Shown piece by piece: positions 1 to 8,475 of a stretch of DNA of 64,000 nt. The first letter of the stretch is position 1; each line of letters opens with the position of its first letter. Source of the stretch: Alicyclobacillus fastidiosus (GTDB lineage Bacteria > Bacillota > Bacilli > Alicyclobacillales > Alicyclobacillaceae); NCBI RefSeq assembly GCF_026651875.1, contig NZ_CP104067.1:4516501-4580500 (forward strand), read 5' to 3'. Made by a program: the position numbers and the translations under genes. Below the pieces are notes generated by a model. It saw only the letters and a program-made list of their open reading frames with translations, had not been told where the DNA came from and made no database searches.

Positions 1-1
1 A

Positions 2-298
2 CTTCCGTACAAGAAGATGCTCGTCCTGACCGGTGTGATGTTGGGCGCCGTCCTCCTGGTGATGGTCGGCGAGCAGGTTCAAGAGATGCAACTTGCCGGT
101 TGGATGGGGACGACGGTGGTCCCTGTGCACATTCCAGATTGGGTGGGACTATGGTTCTGCGTATTCAACAACGTACAAGGGCTCGTCGCTCAGCTCATCG
201 CAGCGTTGTTCGTCATCGGATCCTATTTTGGCGCACAGTATGTCCGCGTGTGGAAACCTCGCCGACAACATGCGCGCAACGCGGCCGTCAACGGTTGA
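2..298 (+). CDS. FTR1-family iron permease, C-terminal part (5' end outside window)
   Basis: The frame is open from the first base, so the gene begins outside the window and only the last 98 codons are visible. The segment carries GEQVQEMQLAGW and VQGLVAQ, two hydrophobic stretches (visible residues about 6-22 and 58-78) and a basic tail. This matches the last membrane helices of FTR1/EfeU high-affinity iron permeases, where the GExxQEMQxAGW region is conserved. The family imports iron across the cytoplasmic membrane, often with EfeO/EfeB partners; none is visible downstream. A strong hairpin with a T-run follows 24 bases after the stop, so this ends its transcript. The REGLE iron-binding motifs would lie upstream and cannot be checked. 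Confidence 0.8.
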   Translation, partial: LPYKKMLVLTGVMLGAVLLVMVGEQVQEMQLAGWMGTTVVPVHIPDWVGLWFCVFNNVQGLVAQLIAALFVIGSYFGAQYVRVWKPRRQHARNAAVNG

Positions 299-322
299 CG
301 TTCAGATGGCGCCAGAACTCGC

Positions 323-359
323 AAAAAAGCGGAGGGCGCTTCCTTCCCTCCGCTTTTTT
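323..359. terminator. Bidirectional rho-independent terminator
   Basis: Fourteen-base arms (six A, then GCGGAGGG, and the complement ending in six T) enclose a short loop. The arrangement gives a T-run on both strands, so it serves the FTR1 gene on the plus strand and the thioredoxin-like gene converging from the right. Confidence 0.9.
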
Positions 360-387
360 GTGTGATGCGACAACAGACCGCCACCAC

Positions 388-951
388 TCAAATGCCTTGT
401 AAGATGTCTTTGACTTCCTCGACAATCAACCTTTGATAGCTGGTGTCCGTCCCGTAGCGACGCATAATTTCCTGACGAGCGACAGCGAGATTGTCTTGGT
501 AGTCCGGTGCCTCTCTGTCCGGGTTCGCCGCTTTAAACGCCACCATCGGTTCTTGGACGTAGGTCGGGCGCGGTCCCCAACGACCAACGACACCTCCCTC
601 CGCATCGAGGAAGAGAACGACGGGAATGGAGCGCCCTCCCAAGGTGAGGAACTGGTCCATCGTGTCCAGGTGGTCTTCCATAATCAGAACTTCCGTCGGG
701 ATACCCGCTGCTTCCATTAATCGAAACACGACCGGAACATTCCGAACTACGTCCCCACACCAGTCCGCGGCGATGATCACGCAGCGAATCCCGGGTACTC
801 GGCAGTTCGCAAAGAACGTCCGCGAATTCTCGTCAGGCCAGGTGAACTGGTTATACCACTGCTGCAACTGTTCTTGGTTGCGCGTCATGTTCTCCACAAA
901 CTCCGTTGGAGACAACCCCTGCCCCTTTTTTTCCGAAAGATTGACGCCCAT
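388..951 (-). CDS. Thioredoxin-fold protein with a single active-site cysteine
   Basis: A 187-residue cytosolic protein without signal peptide. The centre reads IIAADWCGDVVRNVPVV, followed by GGRSIPVVLF with the cis-proline (SIP) typical of thioredoxin folds; this fits the Thioredoxin_9-type family of Bacillales. The usual WCxxC is WCGDV here, so the resolving cysteine is missing and a normal dithiol cycle is unlikely; a monothiol or structural role is inference. The first in-frame codon is a GTG at 960, but GAGGTG ends six bases before the ATG at 951, so 951 is the better start. It is a lone gene facing the FTR1 terminator. Confidence 0.75.
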   Translation of the reverse strand: MGVNLSEKKGQGLSPTEFVENMTRNQEQLQQWYNQFTWPDENSRTFFANCRVPGIRCVIIAADWCGDVVRNVPVVFRLMEAAGIPTEVLIMEDHLDTMDQFLTLGGRSIPVVLFLDAEGGVVGRWGPRPTYVQEPMVAFKAANPDREAPDYQDNLAVARQEIMRRYGTDTSYQRLIVEEVKDILQGI

Positions 952-1147
952 CTTCATCACCTCATGCCCATTGTAGCAAGGATAGCGCTTGCACGATATG
1001 GCAAGTCAAAGCGTCGTTACACTGCGCAAACGCCTTTCTGCCTACGGACGGTCGCCTCCATGCATGACATGGGATCACTGGGAAAGCCTAATGTGCTAAG
1101 AGCAGAGAGATCACATTACTTTTTCACCTGAGACAGGGGGCCACAAT

Positions 1148-2497
1148 ATGAAAATGCCTCGCACCTTGGCGTCTTTACTCACTGTCACCATGGTCATCGG
1201 CTTGACCGGGTGTTCTGTGTACAGCAATAACGACACCGGCCAGCCGGGGCATGGCCGTGGCAAGGCGGACTCGTTTGGCGCCTTTACTGGGGATACGCGA
1301 ACATCCTCAAAGGAGTCGGTACTCGATACATCGGGCTTGGCTCACCAAAAGCCAACCGATCCCAGCATCCCGGCCACCGTATCCCTTCGCGCACTACAAC
1401 AGAGCAATACCTATTACAACCTGAGCATGGCCACTGGGGAAGTCGGCTATCGCTGGGGATACGTCAACGGGCAACTCGCGATGGAACGAACCGAAGATCA
1501 AGGAAAAAGTTGGTATTCATTGACCCTTCCACTGGCATTGCGCCTCGACCAGATGAAGGCCGGTACGGGAGCGCTGGAAAACCCGAATGTTCAGGTGGTA
1601 GATCCCGATTCTGTCTACGTATTTGCAGTCATCGGATCACGCCTTCTCTCCCTGCATACAGCGGACGCAGGACACGACTGGACGCAGACGTCCCTGCCGC
1701 TGGCCACCGGTGGCTTACAATTGGCGAGCGTGAGCCTGCTCGGCGACCAAGATGGTTGGATGTTGTTGCGAGGTCAAGGGAAACAGTCGGGCATCCACGA
1801 ACTGTACCACCTGCAGGATCACGCGACCAAAGCCACTTTATTGCATGTCCGGCCCAATGCGAAAGACGCCGGATTGCCGAGCGGCGCACAGGCGGTTGTC
1901 AGTTTTACCAATCCCCAGAAAGGATGGCTTGTAGCTGCGACCACCGCCAGCGCGGTGCAGCTATACATGACAAACGACGCAGGCCGCACGTGGAGTTCCA
2001 AAACGCTTCCTGCCCCGCAGGAGCTCACCGGATGGAAGGCAGTGCTCGTGTACCAACCTGCCATTTTGGAACAAGAAGGTTCCTTTCTCGTGCGCTATGC
2101 CCGACAGACGGGTGCGAAGATGCAGTACCAAGTTGCAGGGTTCCGTTCCATCAACGGAGGGTTGCAGTTTAAATCGCGGGTAGAGGATCAATTGCAGGAT
2201 GCGATGGCCAGTTATACAGGAGATCCGGCTTATTTCCTCAACCCAGACTACGGTTGGGCCATCAATGACCAGCGCTTGGTCGCCACCTGGGATGGCGGTA
2301 TGACCTGGCGGACCATCCACTCGTCGTCGTTTGAGCCAATTCTCCACGCGTACCCGCGCATCCTCGGTATCGACTTCGTCTCCGATACCGTGGGCTACTG
2401 CTTACTTCAAAGCGCCGATTACAAGAAGACCGCGTTCGTTCACTTGACGGAGAACGGGACGACGACCTGGCTTCAAGCAGAGATTGTGAGTCATTGA
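1148..2497 (+). CDS. Lipoprotein with BNR/sialidase-like repeats
   Basis: A 449-residue protein whose N-terminus has a basic start, a hydrophobic core and the lipobox LTGC (Cys22), so it should be lipid-anchored outside the cytoplasmic membrane. The mature part repeats Asp-box/BNR-like units such as AGHDWTQTSLP, AGRTWSSKTLP and GGMTWRTIHSS, the pattern of beta-propellers of the sialidase/Ycf48 type. This suggests a six- or seven-bladed extracellular propeller that binds a protein or glycan; no catalytic residues were recognised. AGGGGG lies just ahead of the ATG. The gene stands alone and ends at a hairpin shared with the next, convergent gene. Confidence 0.8.
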   Translation: MKMPRTLASLLTVTMVIGLTGCSVYSNNDTGQPGHGRGKADSFGAFTGDTRTSSKESVLDTSGLAHQKPTDPSIPATVSLRALQQSNTYYNLSMATGEVGYRWGYVNGQLAMERTEDQGKSWYSLTLPLALRLDQMKAGTGALENPNVQVVDPDSVYVFAVIGSRLLSLHTADAGHDWTQTSLPLATGGLQLASVSLLGDQDGWMLLRGQGKQSGIHELYHLQDHATKATLLHVRPNAKDAGLPSGAQAVVSFTNPQKGWLVAATTASAVQLYMTNDAGRTWSSKTLPAPQELTGWKAVLVYQPAILEQEGSFLVRYARQTGAKMQYQVAGFRSINGGLQFKSRVEDQLQDAMASYTGDPAYFLNPDYGWAINDQRLVATWDGGMTWRTIHSSSFEPILHAYPRILGIDFVSDTVGYCLLQSADYKKTAFVHLTENGTTTWLQAEIVSH

Positions 2498-2517
2498 CCA
2501 TCACCCAGCGCTCTCCA

Positions 2518-2574
2518 AAGGCGAAACGCCCCGCTGCCTTGCGCCGCTTTGCGCATGGCGGGACGTTTCGCCTT
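2518..2574. terminator. Hairpin terminator between convergent genes
   Basis: AAGGCGAAACG pairs with CGTTTCGCCTT, and inner CCCCGC/GCGGG arms extend the stem. There is no long T-run on either side (three T on the minus strand). It sits between the lipoprotein gene and the YjcZ-like gene and probably ends both transcripts. Confidence 0.65.
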
Positions 2575-2687
2575 CTCTGTCGCTGTGCAGAACCCTTGCA
2601 GCCGAGAACTGCAGCAATCGATTCAATCGCTCCAAAAACTTCAGAGTCTCTCGAGGTGGGAATCGGAGTGCATCGAGGAAGTTGAAA

Positions 2688-2798
2688 TCAGTATGCTGCG
2701 CCTGCTGCACCAATTGCCGGAACAAGCAGGAAGAACAGCACGAAGATGATCAAGAATACGACTGCCCACTGCGTGTAGCCACCGAATACACCGTACAT
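2688..2798 (-). CDS. YjcZ-like small sporulation membrane protein
   Basis: A 36-residue protein starting MYGVFGGYTQWAVV, one hydrophobic helix (about residues 11-32) and a tail of Gly/Ala/Tyr. The Gly/Tyr-rich head followed by one membrane helix is the pattern of the YjcZ/SscA-type small spore proteins of Bacillales. The start is fixed by GGAGGAGG ending seven bases before the ATG; upstream codons in the same frame have no ribosome site. The family is linked to spore coats or membranes; the exact role is unknown. Gene finders often miss it because of its size. Confidence 0.7.
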   Translation of the reverse strand: MYGVFGGYTQWAVVFLIIFVLFFLLVPAIGAAGAAY

Positions 2799-3026
2799 GA
2801 TATGACCTCCTCCAGCGAAGATAGTGTATCCTACGCGGGGAGTCCAAATTGGGATGGGCAAACGCCCTGGCCAAGCGGAATCTGTGCCGCTGCCCGCATG
2901 CATCGGCGGGCTCGTGTTGGCGAATTTGTCACCGCGTATCGAATGAGCGGTGCGGCATAGAGGAATTGTCACCCGTCGTGTCAAAATTCCATGGACGACA
3001 CGACTATGTTAAGGATGATGAACAAT

Positions 3027-3332
3027 ATGGATACCAACTTGCTCGAGGTGCATCTATTACAGGAAGAAAACAAAATTGAGTTGCGGACCGCGTTTGTCAA
3101 TCTGCCGACCATCCGCGCAATCATTGACGAACAAGCCGGATTTACACTGCTCCCCCCGGTCGACGGGAGCACAGGCAAAGCCCTCACACAGCCTTCTCCC
3201 GACGGAGAAGTCGCACAGATGGTTCGCTTAACCGGCGGCATCTATTCAAATTCCATCGACGGTGCGGAGGCGCTGATTCAGTGTATCCGTGCAAAATTCG
3301 CAGAGGATGATCTGGATATCTATCTGATTTAA
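3027..3332 (+). CDS. Hypothetical acidic protein (101 aa)
   Basis: Not recognised. The protein is soluble-looking and mildly acidic, without signal peptide or membrane helix: it starts MDTNLLEVHLLQEEN, has a middle Pro/Gly-rich stretch (LLPPVDGSTGKALTQPSPDG) and ends DDLDIYLI. AAGGATGA lies seven bases before the chosen ATG; earlier ATGs at 2991, 3009, 3018 have no ribosome site. The alternation VAQMVRLTGGIYSNSIDGAEALIQCIRAKF suggests a small alpha/beta fold. The convergent neighbour is a DCC-family gene. Codon use is like the neighbours, so it is probably real, but no function can be given. Confidence 0.55.
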   Translation: MDTNLLEVHLLQEENKIELRTAFVNLPTIRAIIDEQAGFTLLPPVDGSTGKALTQPSPDGEVAQMVRLTGGIYSNSIDGAEALIQCIRAKFAEDDLDIYLI

Positions 3333-3379
3333 CCAGGACCCTGTCATCGTATTCCATGATGGAGCGAGTCCCATGGACA

Positions 3380-3787
3380 TCACCGTGGCACGTGTCCGCC
3401 CAAAAACCGATTCTTCATCTCATCGGTCGGAACCATGCACGAATCCTGCTGCCCAAACCACTGACGACGATGTCTTGCGACGAAGTCGTAGGCGGCGTCG
3501 CGCAGAGGCGCGGGAATCAGGACAAAGAGGTAATAGAGCGGCCACACCCCGCGAAGTTCCCGCAGAATTCGAAGGACTGCGGCAGATTTGACATAAATTT
3601 GCCCCTCCTCCAGGAGGACGACCGAATTTTGGTCGACACCTGCGGAATCAATCCATTGCTCTGCGACCACCGACTGCAGCGGCGCGAACCGAAATCGCCC
3701 TGTAGGATCTCGCAGGATAATGAAGCGTACCACCGCGCTGCATAAATGGCATACGCCGTCGAACAAAACCACCTTGTTGTGCTCCAT
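3380..3787 (-). CDS. yuxK: DCC-family (DUF393) thiol-disulfide oxidoreductase
   Basis: A 135-residue protein of the DUF393/DCC family. The signature is complete at the N-terminus: LFDGVCHLC (Cys13, Cys16), followed by RDPTGRFRFAPLQS, and a later YYLFVLIPAPLRDAAYDFVA segment typical of the family. The family name comes from the conserved DxxCxxC; members are thought to be thiol oxidoreductases, but substrates are unknown. The ATG at 3787 is preferred over the GTG six bases upstream because GGGAGGT ends seven bases before it. B. subtilis YuxK is the nearest named relative; the symbol is by family resemblance. Confidence 0.8.
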   Translation of the reverse strand: MEHNKVVLFDGVCHLCSAVVRFIILRDPTGRFRFAPLQSVVAEQWIDSAGVDQNSVVLLEEGQIYVKSAAVLRILRELRGVWPLYYLFVLIPAPLRDAAYDFVARHRRQWFGQQDSCMVPTDEMKNRFLGGHVPR

Positions 3788-3905
3788 CGCCACGACCTCC
3801 CGGAAACGACTTTGCTCTAGACGAAGGAGACCTCCAAGTCTTAATACAATTTTAGCAAACGCCTACAACAGACTGTAAAAGTACACCGGAACAGGGGGCG
3901 AAACG

Positions 3906-4658
3906 ATGCAGGGGAACACCGACTTACACCGACAGTATCCGATTCCAAATGGGCCGTGGGTCATGCACCAGACGTGGGAACGGGTTCTGTTTGCGCACTG
4001 GCCCGTCGCCGCGCCGCTCCTCGCGTCAAAGCTTCCACCCGCTGTCGCGCTCGATACGTTTGACGGTCACGCTTGGCTCAGCCTCGTACTGTTATTGGTG
4101 AGTGACCTGCACCCGAGGTACATGCCGCCCATTCCGGGCGCAAGTGCGTTCGCCCAGGCTAACGTACGCACCTATGTCAGCAAAGACGGACGTCCTGGTG
4201 TGTGGTTCTTTCGTCTGGATGCCAACAGTCCTCTGGCGGTGGCCTTGGCGCGACGATTTTTTCACCTGCCGTACTATCGTGCGACGATTAAAACTGAACA
4301 ACGCGACGACGCGACGCATTTTTCACTGTCGCGGGGACGCCTCAAACACCCCGTTCAAACGCTCACTTGCGACTACCGACCCGCGTCGCCTGTATTCGAA
4401 GCGACCCGCGGTTCCTTGGAATCGTGGCTGACCGACCGATATTGCCTCTATACCAGTTACGCGGGGCGCCTTTATCGCTCAGACATTCACCATACGCCTT
4501 GGGAGTTGCAGAAAGCAAAAGCACATTGGACTCACAACACGCTGTTTCCCGATTGCGGAGCGTTCGCAGCGACGCCCCCCCTCTTGCATTTCGCAAAGTG
4601 CAAAGGCGTACACGTCTGGGCGCCAGTCGAGGCTGATTCGCACACACATCCTCTTTAG
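3906..4658 (+). CDS. DUF2071 (YqjF-like) family protein
   Basis: A 250-residue protein. The run WERVLFAHWPV near residue 24, LPPAVALDTFDGHAWLSLV, the aromatic core NVRTYVSKDGRPGVWFFRLDANS and PYYRA are the conserved blocks of the DUF2071/YqjF family (typically 230-250 residues). The fold is related to acetoacetate decarboxylase, but the catalytic lysine environment of that enzyme is not evident. No function is established for the family. AACAGGGGGCG precedes the ATG. The gene is monocistronic and ends 23 bases from the convergent small membrane protein gene. Confidence 0.8.
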   Translation: MQGNTDLHRQYPIPNGPWVMHQTWERVLFAHWPVAAPLLASKLPPAVALDTFDGHAWLSLVLLLVSDLHPRYMPPIPGASAFAQANVRTYVSKDGRPGVWFFRLDANSPLAVALARRFFHLPYYRATIKTEQRDDATHFSLSRGRLKHPVQTLTCDYRPASPVFEATRGSLESWLTDRYCLYTSYAGRLYRSDIHHTPWELQKAKAHWTHNTLFPDCGAFAATPPLLHFAKCKGVHVWAPVEADSHTHPL

Positions 4659-4681
4659 AGCCTTAACGCCATTGTCACGAG

Positions 4682-4888
4682 CTAGTGTTGAAGCATGAAA
4701 ATGATGCCGACTAATAGAGCGAGTAAAAAAATCATCAATCCCGCCACGGCACCCATTCGCAAGGACGTGCGACGGCCTTTGTCGCGGTCGGAAGGGTCCC
4801 GTTCACGCGTCGGGCCCCGTTCTGCGTCAGACTGGTGGGGCATGTAATCCCGCTTTGAAGGTTCCGACTCGTCTCTCGCCACGCTCAT
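4682..4888 (-). CDS. Small tail-anchored membrane protein, unknown
   Basis: Not recognised. The 68-residue protein has a very charged, disordered-looking front (about residues 1-42, rich in Arg, Asp, Glu and Ser) and one C-terminal membrane helix (about 45-66, GAVAGLMIFLLALLVGIIFM), so it should be anchored by its tail with the charged part in the cytoplasm. GAGGG directly abuts the ATG at 4888; the GTG two codons downstream (4882) has better spacing (GAGGG plus 6) and may be the true start. It faces the DUF2071 gene. Confidence 0.5.
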   Translation of the reverse strand: MSVARDESEPSKRDYMPHQSDAERGPTRERDPSDRDKGRRTSLRMGAVAGLMIFLLALLVGIIFMLQH

Positions 4889-5123
4889 CCCTCACTTTCT
4901 TTGCCTACCATCCTACGCGCTTTTCGATCGACGATAAAGGGATTTTCTAAATTTTCGGCCTGATAAGATGACCGTCCTCTTTTTTAGTAGAATGATTTCC
5001 TGCCTGACAGCCACACGACTCCCTATATCTACCAAATTCACATCCATTTACGGACACATCTGCCAACTTTGCCGTCGCTTAGCACCAACAACAAGGCAGG
5101 ATGGACGCGAGGAGGTTACACAG

Positions 5124-5641
5124 TTGAGTCAGCCAGGCAGCAAGTCGCTCCCAACTGGGCCAAAACCCTATTGGCCCGAGTCCGTTCGGGTACCATCGTG
5201 TTCGAAGCTGGAGGAGGATATCGAGGTCGACGTAGCGGTCGTCGGCGGCGGAATCACCGGCGACACTGCCGCCTACCTGTTGTCCATCGAGGGTCTGAAC
5301 GTGGCGGTCATCGAGGCGGACAAGCTTTTGAATGGATCTACAGGGCTGACCTCTGGGGTGGTGGCGGCAGAACCGATGCGGACATCGTGATGGGCCGGGA
5401 CACCCCATATCAAAACCTGTATCATCCCGCCCGTTTTTTCGCCGACCCAAGTCTTCGCCGCTTCCTGCTGCACAGCGGCAATGTCGCCGCGCATCTCATC
5501 AAGGGCAAGATTGAACTCCCAAGTCTTGAGCCATCCGAGCTCATTACCGGCGAAGGTGCCGTGGTGACCTACAACGGCACGCGGGAGGGTGCGAACAAGG
5601 CACGAGAAATTCGCCAGGTTCAACTCCAAACGTCAGTCTGA
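5124..5641 (+). pseudogene. Decayed YhfW-type FAD/Rieske oxidoreductase
   Basis: A TTG start with GGAGG eight bases ahead opens a frame with a perfect FAD-binding motif (VAVVGGGITGDTAAYLL) and IEADKLLNGSTG, the N-terminus of DAO-family enzymes such as B. subtilis YhfW. That frame stops at 5390. From about 5375 the +1 shifted frame resumes with IVMGRDTPYQNLYHPARFF and ITGEGAVVTYNG, segments that in intact homologues lie some 300 residues later, just before the Rieske [2Fe-2S] domain. So the middle is deleted, the reading frame is shifted at the joint and the Rieske domain is missing; the remnant ends inside the 3' end of the convergent yhcX-like gene. Not expected to be functional. Confidence 0.75.
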
Positions 5642-7180
5642 CTTTAAATCCTTCAGTTGCACCCGATACAGGTCCCTGCGCCTGTCGCGAAGTTGGCGGA
5701 CGGAACCCGAATTTCGGGACCTGCGCAAAATCTCTAAATCGACGTCTCCGACGACGACGGTATCGATGTTCGCATCGCATTCCCCGACAATTCCGTCGCG
5801 TGCGAAAGCGAAGTCAGACGGAGCGAAGATACCCGACTGCGCGTATTGAATGTCCATGTTTTCCACGTGTGTCAAATTCCCGACTGTGCCGGCGATAACG
5901 GTGTACACTTGGTTCTCGACCGCTCTCGCCTGTGCGCAGTAACGCACGCGCAGGTATCCTTGCCGATCATCCGTACAAAACGGGATGAAGATAATGTTCG
6001 CACCTTTGTCGACGGCGATGCGGGCCAATTCCGGAAACTCAATATCATAGCAGATTTGAATCGCTATCTTTCCGCAATCCGTGTCAAACACGTGAATTTC
6101 GTTTCCTTCTTCGATCCCCCACCACTTGCGCTCATTGGGGGTTGCATGAATCTTGTACTGCTTCTCGATAGTCCCATCCCGCCGAAAGAGATAGGCCACG
6201 TTAAAGATGTCACCGTGCTCCTCGACGAAGTGTGACCCGCCAATGATATTTACGTTATAGCGCACTGCGAGCTCCGTAAACAGGTCGATATACTGGTCCG
6301 TGTACGTCGAGAGGCGCCGAATCGCTTGGTCCGGCCGCTTTTCCTCGAGAAACGACATCAGTTGGGTCGTGAAAATCTCCGGAAAGCAGACGAAGTCCGA
6401 TCCGAAATCGGCCGCGACGTTGACGTAGTACTCGACTTGAGTGTAAAACTCATCGAACGAGTCAATTTTCTTCATCATGTACTGCACGGCGCAGATGCGT
6501 ACCGGGAACGACGCGCGGTACACGCGTCGAGATTTAGGACGATAATCGATATTATGCCATTCCATGAGCGTGGCAAACGCTTCCGATGCCTTGTCGTCAG
6601 GCAGGTATTGCGTGTTGATCCGCTTGACGGCAAACCCTTCAAGGATTTGGAAGGACAAAACGGGATCGTAGATGTTGTGCTTTTCGACCTCTGCCACGTA
6701 TTCGCGCGGCGTCATCTGTGACTTGTACTTGTGGTAGTTCGGAATTCTACCGCCGATGATGATGCTTCGAAGGTTGAGCTCGCGCGCGAGCTCCTTGCGC
6801 GCGTCGTACAGGCGGTGGCCAATTTTCATTCTCCGATATTCGGGATCTACCATCACCTCCACACCGTACAGGTTAAATCCGTCGGGATCGTGATTGCGGA
6901 TATAGCCGTTATCGGTGATCACGTTCCAAGTGTGCTGATCGTCGTACTCGTCGAAATTGACGATGAGGCTCGAGCAAGAACCGACGATTCTATCTTCAAA
7001 TTCGACGCAAAATTGGCCTTCTGGAAAAATGCGAATGTGACTTTCCAGTTGCGCGCGCTTCCAGGGCTCCATGTTCGGGAAACAGCGTCGGCCTAAGGCA
7101 ATAATCTCTTCGATGTCCTCCACGCGCGTGTTGCGAAGGATGATTTTTCGTTCGTATTTGGAGATGTCCAATTCGGGCAT
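5633..7180 (-). CDS. yhcX: GNAT acetyltransferase-nitrilase fusion (YhcX type)
   Basis: A 515-residue cytosolic protein with two domains. Residues about 14-200 are a GNAT fold (VMVDPEYRRMKIGHRLYDAR is the acetyl-CoA loop). Residues about 225-500 are a carbon-nitrogen hydrolase with the full catalytic triad: Glu268 (FPEIFTT), Lys343 (QYKIHATPNE) and Cys377 (IQICYDIEFPE). The same fusion is known as B. subtilis YhcX; the substrates are unknown, though the pairing suggests acylation and deacylation or amide cleavage of one metabolite. AGGAGG lies eight bases before the ATG. Its last bases overlap the decayed oxidoreductase on the other strand. Monocistronic. Confidence 0.88.
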   Translation of the reverse strand: MPELDISKYERKIILRNTRVEDIEEIIALGRRCFPNMEPWKRAQLESHIRIFPEGQFCVEFEDRIVGSCSSLIVNFDEYDDQHTWNVITDNGYIRNHDPDGFNLYGVEVMVDPEYRRMKIGHRLYDARKELARELNLRSIIIGGRIPNYHKYKSQMTPREYVAEVEKHNIYDPVLSFQILEGFAVKRINTQYLPDDKASEAFATLMEWHNIDYRPKSRRVYRASFPVRICAVQYMMKKIDSFDEFYTQVEYYVNVAADFGSDFVCFPEIFTTQLMSFLEEKRPDQAIRRLSTYTDQYIDLFTELAVRYNVNIIGGSHFVEEHGDIFNVAYLFRRDGTIEKQYKIHATPNERKWWGIEEGNEIHVFDTDCGKIAIQICYDIEFPELARIAVDKGANIIFIPFCTDDRQGYLRVRYCAQARAVENQVYTVIAGTVGNLTHVENMDIQYAQSGIFAPSDFAFARDGIVGECDANIDTVVVGDVDLEILRRSRNSGSVRQLRDRRRDLYRVQLKDLKSD

Positions 7181-7545
7181 AACAAATTCCTCCTACACAG
7201 TAACCGCAGGGTACGTACACTCATACGCGAACCATCCCTGGCCTGTGACGCAAGTGGTTCATCCCCCGCATCCGCCACAAAGAACCAGCCGAGCCGAATG
7301 TCGCGTAACGCCTATCGGTCAATTTGTCCTGTTTGCTGAGGACATAATCGCGTACCCCTATTTTACCTACATCGTGGGCGGGTTGACGAATGTCGAGCGA
7401 TGGTCACATCGGTTAGGCACGGGTTTTCTCCTGGCAACATCTCGACGGAATTGGTTTATTCATCTAACATAAAGAAGTACAATTGATAGAGACATGAGAC
7501 GTCACGCGCGTCATTCCTGAAACCGCAATCAGAGGGGGCAGTACT
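7181..7545. other. Intergenic region between divergent genes
   Basis: A 365-base gap between the divergent yhcX-like and epimerase genes. No convincing open frame with a ribosome site, no hairpin with T-run and no RNA gene was seen. Promoters for both flanking genes should lie here, but no confident -35/-10 pair was found. Confidence 0.4.
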
Positions 7546-8388
7546 TTGCCAAAAGTAGTGATTACGGGTGGTAGCGGCCTGTTAGGCCCTTGGGTTATTC
7601 GCGAATTTGTCGACCATGGATACGAGGTACTCAACGTGGACACGAAGATACCAGAACAACGGCTCTGTCCGACCCTGCTGACCGACTTGACAAACCTTGG
7701 CGAAACGTTCGAGGTCCTCGCCGGGGCCGATGCGGTCGTCCACCTTGCAGCCATCCCTGCCATGAACATTCGCCCAAGTGACACGACGTTTTACAACAAC
7801 ACCATCACGACCTACAACATCCTCGAAGCCGCATCGACGCTTCGCATTCAAAAGGCAGTTATCACATCGAGCGAATCGTCATACGGCATCGTCTTCGCAC
7901 TCCATCCATTCGGCCCACAATACGTTCCGATGGACGAAGCTCATCCACAGCTCCCACAAGATGCATATGGATTGTCCAAAATCGTCAACGAACTCACAGC
8001 AGATATGTTCCACCGCAAATCCGGAATGCAAATCGCTTCCTTCCGACTCGGAAATGTCATCTCGCCAGACATGTATAAAAACTTCCCGTCGTTTATTCAC
8101 GATGCGGACCAGCGAGACAGGATTTTGTGGAGCTACATCGACACGCGCGACGCAGCAACCGCCTATCGACTGGCCGTCGAGGCCGATGGACTGGGCTGCA
8201 TCCGCCTAAATATCGCAGCGGATGACACCAGCATGGACATCAAGAGCCGCGACCTCATGGCTGCAAAATATCCAGAAGTAACGGATTTTCGAGAACCTTT
8301 GAACGGGTACGAATCCCTCTTGTCCAATCGCATGGCCAAAGAGGTACTGGGCTGGGAACCCGTGCATCGCTGGCGCGATTACGTGTAA
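7546..8388 (+). CDS. NAD-dependent epimerase/dehydratase (extended SDR)
   Basis: A 280-residue extended short-chain dehydrogenase. The Rossmann glycine motif GGSGLLG is at residues 7-13, followed by DADAVVHLAAIPAM-like segments, and the catalytic pair appears as SSESSYG and YGLSK (Tyr-x-x-x-Lys). Family members epimerise, dehydrate or oxidise nucleotide sugars or related compounds; the substrate cannot be deduced. The start is TTG at 7546, with AGAGGGGG eight bases ahead, and no in-frame ATG exists before the glycine motif. The length is about 30 residues shorter than classical UDP-sugar epimerases. Monocistronic, with a strong hairpin after the stop. Confidence 0.82.
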   Translation: MPKVVITGGSGLLGPWVIREFVDHGYEVLNVDTKIPEQRLCPTLLTDLTNLGETFEVLAGADAVVHLAAIPAMNIRPSDTTFYNNTITTYNILEAASTLRIQKAVITSSESSYGIVFALHPFGPQYVPMDEAHPQLPQDAYGLSKIVNELTADMFHRKSGMQIASFRLGNVISPDMYKNFPSFIHDADQRDRILWSYIDTRDAATAYRLAVEADGLGCIRLNIAADDTSMDIKSRDLMAAKYPEVTDFREPLNGYESLLSNRMAKEVLGWEPVHRWRDYV

Positions 8389-8410
8389 ACTCATAGGCAA
8401 AGCGCAAAGA

Positions 8411-8452
8411 GGCCCGCAATTCCCCTTCTACTGGCTTGGGGAATTGCGGGCC
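8411..8452. terminator. Long hairpin between convergent genes
   Basis: A perfect 15-base stem (GGCCCGCAATTCCCC and its complement) with a 12-base loop between the epimerase gene and the minus-strand small membrane protein gene. No T-run on either strand, but position and strength suit a bidirectional terminator. Confidence 0.75.
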
Positions 8453-8475
8453 ATCTCAGGGACTCCCCCCGTACG

